Assembly: GCF_002979535.1 (NCBI RefSeq)
Contig: NZ_PCPB01000003.1
Location: 124,001-188,000, forward strand
Reading direction: 5' to 3'
Length of the DNA: 64,000 nucleotides
Source: Brevundimonas sp. MYb52
GTDB taxonomy: Bacteria > Pseudomonadota > Alphaproteobacteria > Caulobacterales > Caulobacteraceae
The notes under the pieces: generated by a model
Databases searched by the model: none
What the model saw: only the letters and a program-made list of their open reading frames with translations
What the model was told of the DNA's origin: nothing
Program-made: the position numbers and the translations under genes
Part shown: positions 8,102 to 17,455 of the stretch, in pieces
How the letters are laid out: every line of letters begins with the position of its first letter
How positions within the stretch are numbered: position 1 is the stretch's first letter

Positions 8102-9658
8102 TTACGGCCCGACGTCGTTGGCGTCGCTGGGGCCGTCGGCGACGACGCGAGGCAGGTTGACTGCGATGCCCAGCGCCTGGGCCAGCTTTTCATCCCGACG
8201 ATAGACGTCCTCGCGGAAGGCGACGCGGCCCTGACCATCGACGAAGGCGGTCCAGTAGAGCAGGCGCACGGCGATCTCGCGCCCGGTGGTGACGCGGGTG
8301 GTCTCGCGGCTGTCCTGGGCGGTGTCGAACTGGGCCAGCTTGGCCGGATCGGGCTGCAGCAGCAGGCGGGCGAACTCGACCGCGTTCTGAACCCGGACGC
8401 AACCGTGGCTGCGCTGGCGCACCGACAGGTTGAAGGCGCCCTTGGACGGGGTGTCGTGCAGGAAGATGGCGTAGCTGTCGCGCAGCTCGAACTTCACATA
8501 GCCCAGCGACGACTGCGGTCCGGCGCGTTGCACCACCCAGCCGTCCTTGTTGATGTACATGTCGTGGGCGGCCAGATAGCCGGGGCCCTTGGGCAGGATT
8601 TCGCGACGCGCGATGCCCATGGGCACGGTCCAGGGCGGGTTGGCCACGACCGAGGCGAAGGGCTTTTCCAGGCTGGGGGTCTGGTTTTCGTTGGAGCCGA
8701 CGACGACGCGGTTGGAGTGAACCGGCTTGCCGTCCTTCCAGTAGACCATGATGGCGGCGGCGGTGTTGACCTCGATCCGCTCGGGATTCAGGTCGCGCTT
8801 CAGCCAGCGGCGGCGTTCCAGGTTCAGGGCGATTTGACGAGCCCGATCCTCGGCCGTGGCGCCGAGCGAGCGTTGGGTGCCGGGGCCGATGCGGCCGTCC
8901 GCGCCCAGACCGTGGCGCGTCTGGAAGCTGCGCACCGCCTGCTGCAGTTCCGAACCATAGGCGAGGTTGCCCTTCAGCCGTTCGCCGGCGGCGGCGCTGA
9001 GGTCGCCTTCGGCCACCAGGCGGGCCACCAGGGCGGGGATGCGGTTGTCGCTGGCGCCTGGCTCGATTGTGCCGCCCTGACGGAAGGCGGGCCAGCCGCC
9101 GGCGCGGGTGATGCGGCGATAGCGGGCGTAGCCGGCCGACAGGTTGGTGTAGCCGATGTCGGTCGGGGCCAGGTTGTCGAACCACTGGCTCAACTGGTTG
9201 GCGCTGACCGCCTGGGTCAGGCCGCGCGGGATGTCGACGCTGTTCTTCTGCATCTCCCACAGGTCCTCGACCGTCTCGGGACGGACGCGGCCCTCGGCCA
9301 GGACGCGGGCGTAGGTCACAGCGGCGGCGGTGGTGCGAATCTCGGCCGAGCCGGGATCGGCGGCCAGGCCGACGAAGTCGAAGAAGTCCCCGGCGGGCAG
9401 GGCGTGGCGCTCCGCCCCGGCAGCGACCTCCTGAAGCACGCGCAGGCGGTCGGCCGTCCAGATCGGCTTGCCGCCGGTCAGTTGATAGACGGCGCGGACA
9501 TCGGCCTGGACAGCTTCGGGCAGACGACCCGCCTGGGCGTCGAAGCCGGCGATAAACACCTGGGGGTCGACCGATCGGGTCTGCGCCAGTGCGGAGGAGG
9601 CCGCGCCCAGGGTCAGGGTCGTCGTTGCGACGCCAAAGCCCAATTCCCGTCGGTTCAT
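8102..9658 (-). CDS. L,D-transpeptidase with peptidoglycan-binding domain (YcbB-like)
   Basis: A 518-residue periplasmic peptidoglycan cross-linker. The N-terminus has an NRREL twin-arginine-like motif and hydrophobic stretch ending ASSALA, so export is expected, possibly by Tat. A scaffold domain follows, then a PG_binding_1 repeat (QQAVRSFQTRHGLGADGRIG, about residues 235-265) and the YkuD catalytic domain with the SHGCVRV motif near residue 422, where Cys is the nucleophile. The ATG at 9658 is chosen because it begins the signal sequence. It is followed by the TonB-like gene. Confidence 0.93.
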   Translation of the reverse strand: MNRRELGFGVATTTLTLGAASSALAQTRSVDPQVFIAGFDAQAGRLPEAVQADVRAVYQLTGGKPIWTADRLRVLQEVAAGAERHALPAGDFFDFVGLAADPGSAEIRTTAAAVTYARVLAEGRVRPETVEDLWEMQKNSVDIPRGLTQAVSANQLSQWFDNLAPTDIGYTNLSAGYARYRRITRAGGWPAFRQGGTIEPGASDNRIPALVARLVAEGDLSAAAGERLKGNLAYGSELQQAVRSFQTRHGLGADGRIGPGTQRSLGATAEDRARQIALNLERRRWLKRDLNPERIEVNTAAAIMVYWKDGKPVHSNRVVVGSNENQTPSLEKPFASVVANPPWTVPMGIARREILPKGPGYLAAHDMYINKDGWVVQRAGPQSSLGYVKFELRDSYAIFLHDTPSKGAFNLSVRQRSHGCVRVQNAVEFARLLLQPDPAKLAQFDTAQDSRETTRVTTGREIAVRLLYWTAFVDGQGRVAFREDVYRRDEKLAQALGIAVNLPRVVADGPSDANDVGP

Positions 9659-9753
9659 TCTAGAGCTCTTCAAGTCCGGTCCGGCGCCAGACCCGTCGTC
9701 TGCGCCCCGAAGGATCGAACGCCCGCATGTTATCGACGTTCCGGGCAAACAAA

Positions 9754-9780
9754 AAGCGCCGGCCCATCGGACCGGCGCTT
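9754..9780 (-). terminator. Intrinsic terminator of rpmE
   Basis: Nine-bp stem AAGCGCCGG/CCGGCGCTT; on the minus strand it is followed by TTTTTGTTTG. It lies 31 bases downstream of the rpmE stop. Confidence 0.88.
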
Positions 9781-9810
9781 CTGTGGCGACTATGTCGCAG
9801 GCCGTTAGGC

Positions 9811-10035
9811 TTACTTCTTGATGAAGCCGCCGAACTTGTTGTTGAAGCGCGACACGCGACCGCCGCGGTCCAGCATCTGGGCGTTGCCGCCGGTCCAGGC
9901 GGGGTGGGTCGACGGATCGATGTCGAGGGCCAGGGAGGCGCCTTCCTTGCCGTAGGTCGAACGGGTCTGGAAGGTGCTGCCATCCGGCTTCACAACCGTG
10001 ATGAAGTGGTAGTCGGGGTGCGTGTCCGCTTTCAT
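9811..10035 (-). CDS. rpmE: Ribosomal protein L31 (zinc-free form)
   Basis: A 74-residue L31 of the large ribosomal subunit. The start [12 protein letters not shown], the block TRSTYGKEG and the C-terminal [13 protein letters not shown] are diagnostic. There are no CxxC pairs, so this is the C-minus form that does not bind zinc, as common in this group. The ATG at 10035 is the family start; the upstream open frame is ignored. Confidence 0.96.
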   Translation of the reverse strand: MKADTHPDYHFITVVKPDGSTFQTRSTYGKEGASLALDIDPSTHPAWTGGNAQMLDRGGRVSRFNNKFGGFIKK

Positions 10036-10168
10036 AGGTCTGATCCGTCTCTGCGCTTCGACGATGCCGACCGTCAGTGCGCGTAAATAGAGAAACCCGC
10101 CGAGGCTAAACGGCGGGAATGAGCGGCGGCGTTTACACCGGGGGGCGTTCCGGGGCAAGAGCGCGGCT

Positions 10169-12022
10169 ATGACCCAAGTTTCTTCGCCTTCCGCATCGCA
10201 AGACGCCGCCGCCCGCGGGCGGCCCGGCGCCGGGGCTCTGCTGTCCGAGCAGATGGAGGAGGCGGGCGGCAAGCGCGCCAAGACCCGCAACATCAAGCCC
10301 CTGGCCCAACTGCTGCCCTTCATGATGCGGCACCGGCTGGACGCCGCCATCGCCGGGCTGTGGCTGTTGTTCTCGACGGCGGCGTCGCTGGGGCTGACGG
10401 CGACGGCGCGCGGGGCCATCGACAACGGCTTCGAGAACGGCGGGCGGGACATCAACGCCTGGTTCCTGATTCTGGGCGCCAACGCCCTGATTCTGGGGCT
10501 GGCGACCGCCTTCCGCTATTTCTACGTGACCAAGACGGGTGAGCGGGTCATCGCTGACCTGCGCACGGCCCTGTTCAAACGCATCCTGACGCTTGACCCG
10601 GTGTTCTTCGCCCATATGCGGACCGGCGAGGTGCTGTCGCGCCTGACGACGGACATCCAGTTGGTCGACACCCTGCTGACCACCTCGGTCAGCTATGCCC
10701 TGCGCAACTTCCTGACCCTGATCGGCGGGGTGATCCTGCTGTTCTTCGTCAGCCCCAAGCTGACCGGGTTCGTGCTGCTGATCGTGCCGGTGCTGATCGT
10801 GCCTCTGTTCATCTTCGGTCGTCAGGTGCGCAAGCTGACGGTCAAGTCGCAGGACACCTTTGCCGGCGCCGTCGGCTTTGCGGGCGAGAGCGTGGACGCC
10901 ATCGAGACGGTTCAGGCCTTTGGCCGTGAAAAGAGCGCCATCGGCCGTTTCGGCGCGGCGGTGGAGGAGGCCTTTGGCGTCTCCCTGATCCGGATGCGGG
11001 CGCGGGCGGTCATGACGGCCATGATCATCGTGGTCATGTTCGGCGGCGTGACCCTGGTGCTGTGGCTGGGGGCGCAGGACGTGATCGCCGGGACCATGAC
11101 GCCGGGCGCCCTGCTGCAGTTCGTCCTGCTGTCGGTCTTCGCCGCCGGGGCCGTCGGCGCGCTGGGCGAGAGCTGGGGCGACGTGCAGAAGGCCGCCGGG
11201 GCCATGGAGCGGATCGACGAGTTGATGCGGGCCGTGCCTGCCATTGCCCCGCCCGCCAATCCCGTCGCCCTGCCGCAGCCGCCGCTGGGCGAGGTGTCGA
11301 TGTCGGCGGTGGACTTCGCCTATCCGGGCCGTCCCGACCTGCCGGCGCTGAAGGGCTTCAGCCTGACCGTGCGTCCGGGCGAGACCGTGGCCCTGGTCGG
11401 GCCGTCGGGGGCGGGCAAGTCGACGGTCTTCCGTCTGTTGCTACGCTTCTATGATCCGCAAGCGGGCCTGGTCTCGGTTGACGGTGTGGACGTGCGTTCG
11501 GCCGATCCGGTCGAGGTGCGCGATCGCTTCGCCTGGGTGTCGCAGGAGGCCCCCCTGTTCTCGGGTTCGGCGCTGGAGAACATCCGCTTTGGCCGCGAGG
11601 CTGCGACCCTGGCCGAGGCGCGCATGGTGGCTGACGAGGCTCAGGCGCTCGGCTTCATCGAGGCCCTGCCGCAGGGCTTCGACACGCCGCTGGGCGAACG
11701 CGGCAAGAGCCTGTCGGGCGGCCAACGCCAGCGTCTGGCCATTGCGCGGGCCTTGGTGCGTGAAGCGCCCATCCTGCTGCTGGACGAGGCCACCAGCGCC
11801 CTGGACGCCGAAAACGAGCGCCTGGTGCAGGCGGCGCTGGATCAAGCCATGGAGGCGCGCACCACCCTGGTCATCGCCCACCGCCTGGCGACCGTGCTGC
11901 GGGCCGACCGCATCGTCGTCATGGACGGCGGCAAGGTGGTCGAGGAGGGCACTCACGCCGAACTGACGGCGCGCGGCGGCCTCTATGCGCGTCTGGCGGC
12001 CCTGCAGTTCCAGGGGACCTGA
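10169..12022 (+). CDS. MsbA-like ABC exporter (fused permease and ATPase)
   Basis: A 617-residue half-transporter: about residues 1-40 cytoplasmic, a six-helix ABC transmembrane domain (about 45-345), then the nucleotide-binding domain. Walker A is GPSGAGKST near residue 414, the signature LSGGQRQRL follows, and Walker B is [12 protein letters not shown] with the H-loop in VIAHRLAT. It resembles the MsbA-related exporters (TIGR02204) of alphaproteobacteria that move lipids or drugs outward as homodimers. The substrate cannot be read from sequence. It is divergent from rpmE and monocistronic. Confidence 0.92.
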   Translation: MTQVSSPSASQDAAARGRPGAGALLSEQMEEAGGKRAKTRNIKPLAQLLPFMMRHRLDAAIAGLWLLFSTAASLGLTATARGAIDNGFENGGRDINAWFLILGANALILGLATAFRYFYVTKTGERVIADLRTALFKRILTLDPVFFAHMRTGEVLSRLTTDIQLVDTLLTTSVSYALRNFLTLIGGVILLFFVSPKLTGFVLLIVPVLIVPLFIFGRQVRKLTVKSQDTFAGAVGFAGESVDAIETVQAFGREKSAIGRFGAAVEEAFGVSLIRMRARAVMTAMIIVVMFGGVTLVLWLGAQDVIAGTMTPGALLQFVLLSVFAAGAVGALGESWGDVQKAAGAMERIDELMRAVPAIAPPANPVALPQPPLGEVSMSAVDFAYPGRPDLPALKGFSLTVRPGETVALVGPSGAGKSTVFRLLLRFYDPQAGLVSVDGVDVRSADPVEVRDRFAWVSQEAPLFSGSALENIRFGREAATLAEARMVADEAQALGFIEALPQGFDTPLGERGKSLSGGQRQRLAIARALVREAPILLLDEATSALDAENERLVQAALDQAMEARTTLVIAHRLATVLRADRIVVMDGGKVVEEGTHAELTARGGLYARLAALQFQGT

Positions 12023-12024
12023 GG

Positions 12025-13059
12025 TCAGCGCGCCGCGACCGCTGCGCCCGGAAAGTCGCTGAACACGGCGTCGACGCCGAGCGCGTAGAAGGCCTTCAGA
12101 TAGCCGCTGAGGTCGCCGTGGTCGGCGGGCACCTCGCCGTGGCGGCGTTCCAGGGGCAGGAAGGCGTTCTCGGCGCGGAAGGTCCAGACGACGACCTTGA
12201 GGCCCGCTGCATGGGAGTCGGCGATCAGAGACGTCGGCGTCAGACTGCGGGCCCTGTCGTCACGCGGCACGATCATCCCGGTCTCGACCCCGATGGCCTC
12301 GGCATAGGCGGCGACGGCGCGCAGGCCCTCAGCCGTGCTCATGGCGGCGTAGGTCAGGTCGGGACGGTCGGCGGGGCCGCCTGTGACGCTCATCAACTGC
12401 AAAAGGGGCGCGTCGATGCGGGCGTTCAGCCGTTGCAACGGGCCGACTTCGAAGCATTGGATCAGGACGGGGGCGTCGGCGCCGGTCAGGCCGTGGCGCT
12501 CCAGTGCGGCGACCAAGGCGTCCTCCATCGGCAGGCCGATCCCGGCGAAATAGGACGGGTGTTTCAGCTCCGGCGCGATGCCGATGATGCGGCCGGTGCG
12601 GGCGGTCTCCTCGCGGGCGAGGGCCACGACTTCGTCGAAGGTCAAGATGGCTTCCTGATCGTCCCAGGCCGCGTTGCCCGGACGCAGCAGGGGCAGGCGC
12701 TCGCGGGCGCGCAGGGTCTTCAGCTCGGCCAGGGTGAAGTCTTCGGTGAACCACCCAGTGATCTGGACGCCGTCGATGGCTTTTGTCGTGCGGAGGGTGG
12801 CGAATCCAGGCCGGTCCGCCACGTCGGTCGTGCCGCCGATCTCGTTTTCATGGCGGACGACGAAATGACCGTCGCGGCTCATGACCAGGTCTGGCTCGAT
12901 GAAGTCCGCGCCCTGTTCAACGGCCAGACGATAGGCCGAGGCCGTGTGCTCGGGTCGTTCGCCGGAAGCGCCGCGGTGGGCGATGACTTTAGGGGCGGGC
13001 GCAGACATGGCCGGGGTTCCGCTGAGGAAGAGGGCGGCGGTCAGGATGAGGCGGATCAT
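12025..13059 (-). CDS. Periplasmic glycerophosphodiester phosphodiesterase
   Basis: A 344-residue GDPD-family enzyme that hydrolyses glycerophosphodiesters to glycerol-3-phosphate and an alcohol. A signal peptide (residues 1-19, ending PAMSA) precedes the catalytic motif VIAHRGASGERPEHT, whose His-Arg and Glu are the active-site and metal ligands, and then EPDLVMSRDGHFVVRHE. The long form with the extra insert near residue 100 is typical of secreted GlpQ-type enzymes. It converges with the ABC exporter, two bases apart. No transporter for the product is adjacent. Confidence 0.92.
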   Translation of the reverse strand: MIRLILTAALFLSGTPAMSAPAPKVIAHRGASGERPEHTASAYRLAVEQGADFIEPDLVMSRDGHFVVRHENEIGGTTDVADRPGFATLRTTKAIDGVQITGWFTEDFTLAELKTLRARERLPLLRPGNAAWDDQEAILTFDEVVALAREETARTGRIIGIAPELKHPSYFAGIGLPMEDALVAALERHGLTGADAPVLIQCFEVGPLQRLNARIDAPLLQLMSVTGGPADRPDLTYAAMSTAEGLRAVAAYAEAIGVETGMIVPRDDRARSLTPTSLIADSHAAGLKVVVWTFRAENAFLPLERRHGEVPADHGDLSGYLKAFYALGVDAVFSDFPGAAVAAR

Positions 13060-13097
13060 GCGCCGAGGGTAGGGGCATGACGTGACGGTCGCGTGAT

Positions 13098-13250
13098 TTC
13101 TCCCTCCCCTTCATGGGGAGGGTGGTCGTCGCGAAGCGGCGAGCGGGTGGGGAGGGCGGGCAAGCAAAAGGCGGCGGGTCAATGACCACGCCGCCCCCAC
13201 CCGGCCGCGCCTGACGGCTCGGCCACCCTCCCCATGAAGGGGAGGGAGAA
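13098..13250. repeat. GC-rich intergenic repeat with 28-bp terminal inverted repeats
   Basis: The ends (13098-13125 and 13223-13250) are perfect 28-bp inverted copies of each other, built around the core CCTCCCCTTCATGGGGAGG; the middle holds further GC-rich stems. It sits between glpQ-like and suhB. Related but rearranged elements occur at 41428 and 53504. Confidence 0.85.
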
Positions 13251-13256
13251 TTTTAG

Positions 13257-14063
13257 TTAGGCCGCCTGCAGGATCTTGCGCAGTTGCGGCTGCAGTTCGG
13301 GGTTGGCGGCGACGATCTGCTTGCCGTTCTTGGGATCGCCGTCGATGTCGATGGTGGTGACCGTGCCGCCCGCTTCGGTGACGAACAGGATGCCCGCCGC
13401 CACGTCCCACGGCTGCAGGTTGCGCTCGAAGAAGGCGTCGTAGCGGCCCGCAGCGACCCAGGCGAAGTCCAGCGAGGCGGCGCCGAGGCGCCGGATGCCG
13501 GCGACGCGCTGGCCGACCGCGTGGATGTCCTTGATCGCTTGCGAGTGGCCGGTCTTGCCGATGAAGGGCAGGCCGGTCGAGATCAGGCTCTCGGACAGAT
13601 CACGACGACCCGAAACGCGGATGCGCTGGTCGTTCAGGTAGCAGCCCTTGCCTTTTTCAGCCCAGAACAGCTCGTTCATCACCGGGTTGTAGGTGACGCC
13701 GGCGACGATCTCGGACGAGCCGTCGGGGTGCTTGCGCTCCAGGCCCACCGTGATGGCGAAGTGGGGCATGGCGTGCATGAAGTTGGTGGTGCCGTCGATC
13801 GGGTCGACGATCCAGGTGTGCGACTTGTCGGTGCCTTCGATCAGGCCGCGTTCCTCGCCGAGGAAGCCGTAGCCGGGGCGGGCCTTCATCAGCAGTTCGT
13901 AGAGGGTGTCTTCGGCCTTCAGGTCGGCGGCCGTGACGAAATCGCCGGGCCCTTTGCGCGAAACCTGAAGCTGGGCGACTTCGCCGAAATCGCGAAGCAT
14001 GGGGCGTGCGGTCTTGCGCACGGCGCTGATGATGACCTGAACGAGAGCAGAGGCGAGGGCCAT
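13257..14063 (-). CDS. suhB: SuhB, inositol monophosphatase family
   Basis: A 268-residue inositol-1-monophosphatase-type protein. The metal-binding signatures are visible: GDFVTAADLKAEDTL near residue 40, WIVDPIDGTTNFMHAMPHF at about residues 84-102, and WDVAAGILFVTEAGG near residue 215. Family members hydrolyse inositol phosphates; SuhB also acts in rRNA transcription antitermination in other bacteria. The ATG at 14063 has an AGGAGA ribosome site just upstream. It follows efp with a terminator between. Confidence 0.92.
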   Translation of the reverse strand: MALASALVQVIISAVRKTARPMLRDFGEVAQLQVSRKGPGDFVTAADLKAEDTLYELLMKARPGYGFLGEERGLIEGTDKSHTWIVDPIDGTTNFMHAMPHFAITVGLERKHPDGSSEIVAGVTYNPVMNELFWAEKGKGCYLNDQRIRVSGRRDLSESLISTGLPFIGKTGHSQAIKDIHAVGQRVAGIRRLGAASLDFAWVAAGRYDAFFERNLQPWDVAAGILFVTEAGGTVTTIDIDGDPKNGKQIVAANPELQPQLRKILQAA

Positions 14064-14125
14064 GGGGTTCTCCTGGTCCGGCTGTCCTTGAAGGCCCTTT
14101 CGGCCCGGAGAGACGGAGAAGCAAA

Positions 14126-14150
14126 AGGGGCGCGGACCATCCGCGCCCCT
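14126..14150 (-). terminator. Intrinsic terminator of efp
   Basis: An 11-bp perfect stem AGGGGCGCGGA/TCCGCGCCCCT with a 3-base loop; on the minus strand it is followed by TTTTGC. It separates efp from suhB. Confidence 0.9.
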
Positions 14151-14196
14151 GTAGGCTGTTATAGCGCCCGACCTTGGCCGGGAAAGACGGTCTTTG

Positions 14197-14763
14197 TTAG
14201 TCCGCGCGGCGGACGTATTCACCCGAGGTGGTGTCGACGATGATGCGCTCGCCGGCCGACATGTAGGGCGGGATCATGATGCGCACGCCGTTCGAGGCGA
14301 TGGCGGGCTTGTAGGAGGACGAGGCCGTCTGGCCCTTCACGGTGGGCTCGGTCTCGGCGACTTCCAGCGTGACTTGCTCCGGCAGTTCCAGGCCGATCGG
14401 GCGGTCTTCATGCATCTCGATGATGACCTTCATGCCTTCTTGCAGATAGGGGATGCGTTCGTCGCCGACCCAGCCCTTTTGCAGTTCGATCTGCTCGTAG
14501 GTGACGTCGTCCATGAAGACCAGGCTGTCGCCGTTGTCGAACAGGTAGGAGAAGTCCTTCTGTTCCAGGGTGACGCGCTCGACCTTGTCTTCCGAACGGA
14601 AGCGCTCGTTCAGCTTGTTGCCGGTTTCGAGGTTCTTGGCCTCGACGTTGGCGAAGGCGCCGCCCTTGCCGGGCTTTACGTGGCTGGCCTTGGTGACGAC
14701 CCAGAGGCCGCCGTTGTGCTGCAGGACCATGCCGGGCTTGATGGTGTTGCCGTTGATTTTCAT
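14197..14763 (-). CDS. efp: Elongation factor P
   Basis: A 188-residue three-domain EF-P that rescues ribosomes stalled on polyproline. The N-terminus [13 protein letters not shown] fixes the ATG at 14763. The modification loop [10 protein letters not shown] carries Lys33, the site modified by beta-lysylation in other bacteria; no EpmA/EpmB gene is in this window. The C-terminal SGEYVRRAD is the usual ending. It is transcribed toward suhB but closed by a terminator. Confidence 0.97.
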   Translation of the reverse strand: MKINGNTIKPGMVLQHNGGLWVVTKASHVKPGKGGAFANVEAKNLETGNKLNERFRSEDKVERVTLEQKDFSYLFDNGDSLVFMDDVTYEQIELQKGWVGDERIPYLQEGMKVIIEMHEDRPIGLELPEQVTLEVAETEPTVKGQTASSSYKPAIASNGVRIMIPPYMSAGERIIVDTTSGEYVRRAD

Positions 14764-14898
14764 AGAAACCGCTGGATGTGAGGGCAGGGGGCGGCCCGGC
14801 CGCATCAAAGGCGGGCGCGCGAAATCGCGGCGAGCCGTAGAGGAACAGGGGAAAAAGGGCAATGGGGACGCTGATCGGCGATTGATCAGTTCATGTCC

Positions 14899-15144
14899 TC
14901 AGTCCGCGTCGTCGCCCCTGGGCGGCTCCAGATCGGCGGGGTCCAGATCATAGTCCAGCAGGTCGCCGGGGCGGCAACCCAGGGCGGCGCACAGTCGGGC
15001 CAGCGTGCGGAAGCGGATGCCCTTCACCTTGCCGGAGCGGAACAGCGACAACTGGGTCTCGCTGAGGCCGACCTGGGCGGCCAGATCGCGGGCCTTGATG
15101 CCCCTGGCGACGATCAGGGCGTCGAGGGTGACGCGAACGGCCAT
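14899..15144 (-). CDS. XRE/Cro-type helix-turn-helix regulator
   Basis: An 81-residue Cro/CI-type DNA-binding protein of the YozG-like class. The HTH is visible at about residues 18-45 (LAAQVGLSETQLSLFRSGKVKG). Its ATG overlaps the stop of the DUF2975 gene (TGATG), a pairing seen often for DUF2975 membrane proteins. It may control its own operon and the divergent ABC transporter through the inverted repeat at 15661-15689; that is inference. Confidence 0.9.
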   Translation of the reverse strand: MAVRVTLDALIVARGIKARDLAAQVGLSETQLSLFRSGKVKGIRFRTLARLCAALGCRPGDLLDYDLDPADLEPPRGDDAD

Positions 15145-15641
15145 CAGATCATCTCGTCCAGTTCGGCCTGAACGGCCCCAGCCTGATCCACGACGCGACC
15201 CAGCAGGAAGAGAGCGCCGCCGATCATGCCGAGCGTCATGCCCGCGACGTCGAAATGCAGATAGCCGCCCTGGCTGGATCCGATCAGGCGCAGCAGATTG
15301 GTGACGACGAAGACGCTGATCACGCCGCCGAAACCAAGGGCCAGGCCGACCCGACGCAGGGTCGAAGCCAAAGTGGGCTGTATCAGCCGTCCCTTGGCCA
15401 GTTGCCCCATACCGCCGCCGATCGACCAGACGCCGAACAGGTAGCAGAGCGCCGGGGCGATCCAGATCAGCGAGGCGGCGACCGCGCGTCCGCTGACCAG
15501 CGTCGGAACGCGCACCCACAGGGCGAGTGGGGCGATCAGGTTGGCCACGACCAGCAGCAGCCCCACGCTGGCCACCATGAAGACCGCCAGCCAGCGATAC
15601 TGGCCGCACAGTCGGCGAAAGCGCTCGAGATCACGCGTCAT
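15144..15641 (-). CDS. DUF2975 membrane protein
   Basis: A 165-residue inner-membrane protein with about four hydrophobic helices (around residues 17-45, 55-75, 95-115 and 128-150), matching the DUF2975 family. The family is commonly encoded just upstream of a small XRE regulator, exactly as here. Function is unknown. Its start lies 20 bases from the inverted repeat that carries a CtrA-type box. Confidence 0.82.
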   Translation of the reverse strand: MTRDLERFRRLCGQYRWLAVFMVASVGLLLVVANLIAPLALWVRVPTLVSGRAVAASLIWIAPALCYLFGVWSIGGGMGQLAKGRLIQPTLASTLRRVGLALGFGGVISVFVVTNLLRLIGSSQGGYLHFDVAGMTLGMIGGALFLLGRVVDQAGAVQAELDEMI

Positions 15642-15660
15642 TGGAGGGCTCCGAATCTGA

Positions 15661-15689
15661 CCGATCTTTAATCTTGACTTAAAGATCGG
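15661..15689. promoter_or_regulatory. 11-bp inverted repeat containing a CtrA-type TTAA-N7-TTAA box
   Basis: CCGATCTTTAA (15661-15671) is perfectly repeated in inverted form as TTAAAGATCGG (15679-15689), separated by seven bases. The inner ends form TTAA-N7-TTAA at 15668-15682, the published CtrA consensus. It lies between the divergent DUF2975-XRE and ABC transporter operons, so it could be bound by CtrA, by the XRE protein, or both. Confidence 0.6.
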
Positions 15690-15732
15690 CGCTTCGCAAC
15701 TTTATCTAAGAGTTAAATAAAGGAGCGGTCGC

Positions 15733-16665
15733 ATGGGCGTGATCGAGACAGAGGGGCTGACGCGGCGTTTCGGCGCGCGGACGGCGGTGGAGGGGGTGTC
15801 GATGACCGTGCCGGATCAGGCAGTCTATGGCTTCCTGGGGCGCAATGGCGCGGGTAAGACGACGACGCTGAAGATGCTGCTGGGCCTGATCCGGCCTACG
15901 GCTGGGACGGCGCGGATTGGCGGCGTCGATGTGGCGCGCGACCGGATAGGCGCGGCGCGCAAGGTCGGGGCCCTGCTGGAGGCGCATGGTTTCTACGGCA
16001 ATCTGACGGGGCGCGAGAACCTGGACATCAGTCGTTGCCTGCAGGGTCTGCCGGTCAGCGAAGTCGACCGGGTGTTGGGCGTGGTCGAGATGCGGGCGGA
16101 CGCCGGCCGTCGGGTCGGGGGCTATTCCCTGGGGATGCGGCAGAGGCTGGGTCTGGCGCGGGCCCTGCTGGGCGCGCCGCCGATCCTGGTGCTGGACGAG
16201 CCGACCAATGGCCTGGACCCCGACGGCATCGCTGAAATGCGGCGCTTTCTGCGCGATCTGCCCGCGCAGACCGGGGCGACGGTGCTTCTGTCCAGCCACC
16301 TGCTGGGCGAGATCGAACAGATCGCCAGCCATGTCGGCGTGATCCATCAGGGGCGGCAGGTGCTGGAAGGTGAACTGGCGGCATTGAAGGCGGCCAGAGC
16401 GCCCGAAATCCACCTGCGGGTGGATGATTACGGTCGTGCGGCGGCGGTGCTGGCCCAGCATGACCTGACCGTGACGAAGACTGCCGAGGGTCTGAGCGCG
16501 CGGCTACGTCTCGGCCAGGACCACGACGCCGCGACGGCGCGTCTGAACCAGGTTCTGGTCGAGCAGGGCGTCGCCGTCTTCGCCATCGGCGCCCGCGAAC
16601 GCTCGCTGGAGGGCCTGTATCGGCAGGTCACGGAAACCGCTCAACCCCTGCGGGAGGCCGCGTGA
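15733..16665 (+). CDS. ABC transporter ATP-binding protein (BcrA/CcmA type)
   Basis: A 310-residue ATPase with Walker A GRNGAGKTT near residue 37, signature YSLGMRQRLGLARALL, Walker B ILVLDEPTNGLDP and H-loop LLSSHLLGE. The extended C-terminal part resembles the bacitracin/lantibiotic-type ABC-2 ATPases. The permease follows immediately (ATG overlaps the stop), forming a simple two-gene exporter. It has an AAAGGAG ribosome site. Substrate unknown. Confidence 0.93.
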   Translation: MGVIETEGLTRRFGARTAVEGVSMTVPDQAVYGFLGRNGAGKTTTLKMLLGLIRPTAGTARIGGVDVARDRIGAARKVGALLEAHGFYGNLTGRENLDISRCLQGLPVSEVDRVLGVVEMRADAGRRVGGYSLGMRQRLGLARALLGAPPILVLDEPTNGLDPDGIAEMRRFLRDLPAQTGATVLLSSHLLGEIEQIASHVGVIHQGRQVLEGELAALKAARAPEIHLRVDDYGRAAAVLAQHDLTVTKTAEGLSARLRLGQDHDAATARLNQVLVEQGVAVFAIGARERSLEGLYRQVTETAQPLREAA

Positions 16666-17390
16666 TGCTGGCTGTTCTGACCGTCGAGGTCCGCAAGCTG
16701 AACCGATCCCTGGCCCTGCTGCTGGCCGTGGCTGCGCCCAGCCTGATCGCGATCTTCGCCTTCTTCATGATGTTGCGCGCCAAGGAGCCTTCGCCCTGGG
16801 ACATGTGGATCACGACGGGTTCGGCCATCTGGGCCTATTTCATGATGCCGATGAGCGTGACGGCTCTGACCGCCCTTGTCGCGCACATGGAACATGGACC
16901 GAAATCCTGGGACCATCTGCGCGCCCTGCCGATCCCGCGCTGGAGCCTTTACGCGGCCAAGGCGGTCTGCGTGTTCGGCCTGGTTCTGCTGATGAGCGCG
17001 GGCGTCCTGGCGCTGACGGCGGCTTCGGTGTCTCTGGCGGCGCTGATCAAGCCTGCTGTGGCGCCGACGGGCGTCTTTGACCTGGCGACCTATGCCAGGA
17101 TGCTGGGTCTGATGGCGGTGGCGGGAACCCTGATGACCGCCATCCAGTTCTGGGTCGCCATGCGCTTCGCCAGTTTTGTCCCGGCGCTGATCGTGGGCAT
17201 AGGCGGGACCTTCTTTGCGGTGGTGGCGACGGCGGCCAAGCAGGGCGTCTTCATGCCCTGGCAGATGCCGGTCAATGTCCTGGCCGGCGAAGCCTGGCGT
17301 ATGCAGACGGCGCTGGGTCTGGGCGGAGGGCTGGGCCTGGTCGTTCTGATCCTGGCGGTGGTTCACCTGGCGCGGCGCGAGGTATTGTAG
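16665..17390 (+). CDS. ABC-2 type permease subunit
   Basis: A 241-residue membrane protein with about six helices, pairing with the ATPase just upstream. The start ATG (16665) overlaps the ATPase stop; a GTG three bases earlier is also in frame. It resembles the lantibiotic-immunity/ABC-2 permeases (EcsB/MutE-like layout: short N-terminal segment KLNRSL, then helix pairs). No peptide biosynthesis genes are nearby, so self-immunity is unlikely. The transport direction is inferred from the family. Confidence 0.82.
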   Translation: MLAVLTVEVRKLNRSLALLLAVAAPSLIAIFAFFMMLRAKEPSPWDMWITTGSAIWAYFMMPMSVTALTALVAHMEHGPKSWDHLRALPIPRWSLYAAKAVCVFGLVLLMSAGVLALTAASVSLAALIKPAVAPTGVFDLATYARMLGLMAVAGTLMTAIQFWVAMRFASFVPALIVGIGGTFFAVVATAAKQGVFMPWQMPVNVLAGEAWRMQTALGLGGGLGLVVLILAVVHLARREVL

Positions 17391-17398
17391 CCAAGCAA

Positions 17399-17428
17399 AA
17401 GGGGCGGCCGATCGCTCGGTCGCCCCTT
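17399..17428. terminator. Intrinsic terminator between ABC operon and bfr
   Basis: Outer stem AAGGGGCG/CGCCCCTT with an inner CCGA/TCGG hairpin, preceded by A-rich sequence. It sits between convergent genes and can serve both. Confidence 0.82.
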
Positions 17429-17455
17429 CGTGCGTGATCGTCCTGGCAGGAGAGA

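Noticed and set aside
8405..9808. A plus-strand frame opposite the L,D-transpeptidase
   Set aside because: Antisense shadow; the YkuD catalytic motif is on the minus strand.
13098..13250. Considered as a CRISPR array because of repeated G/C blocks
   Set aside because: Only one inverted pair, no regular direct repeats or spacers, and no cas genes.
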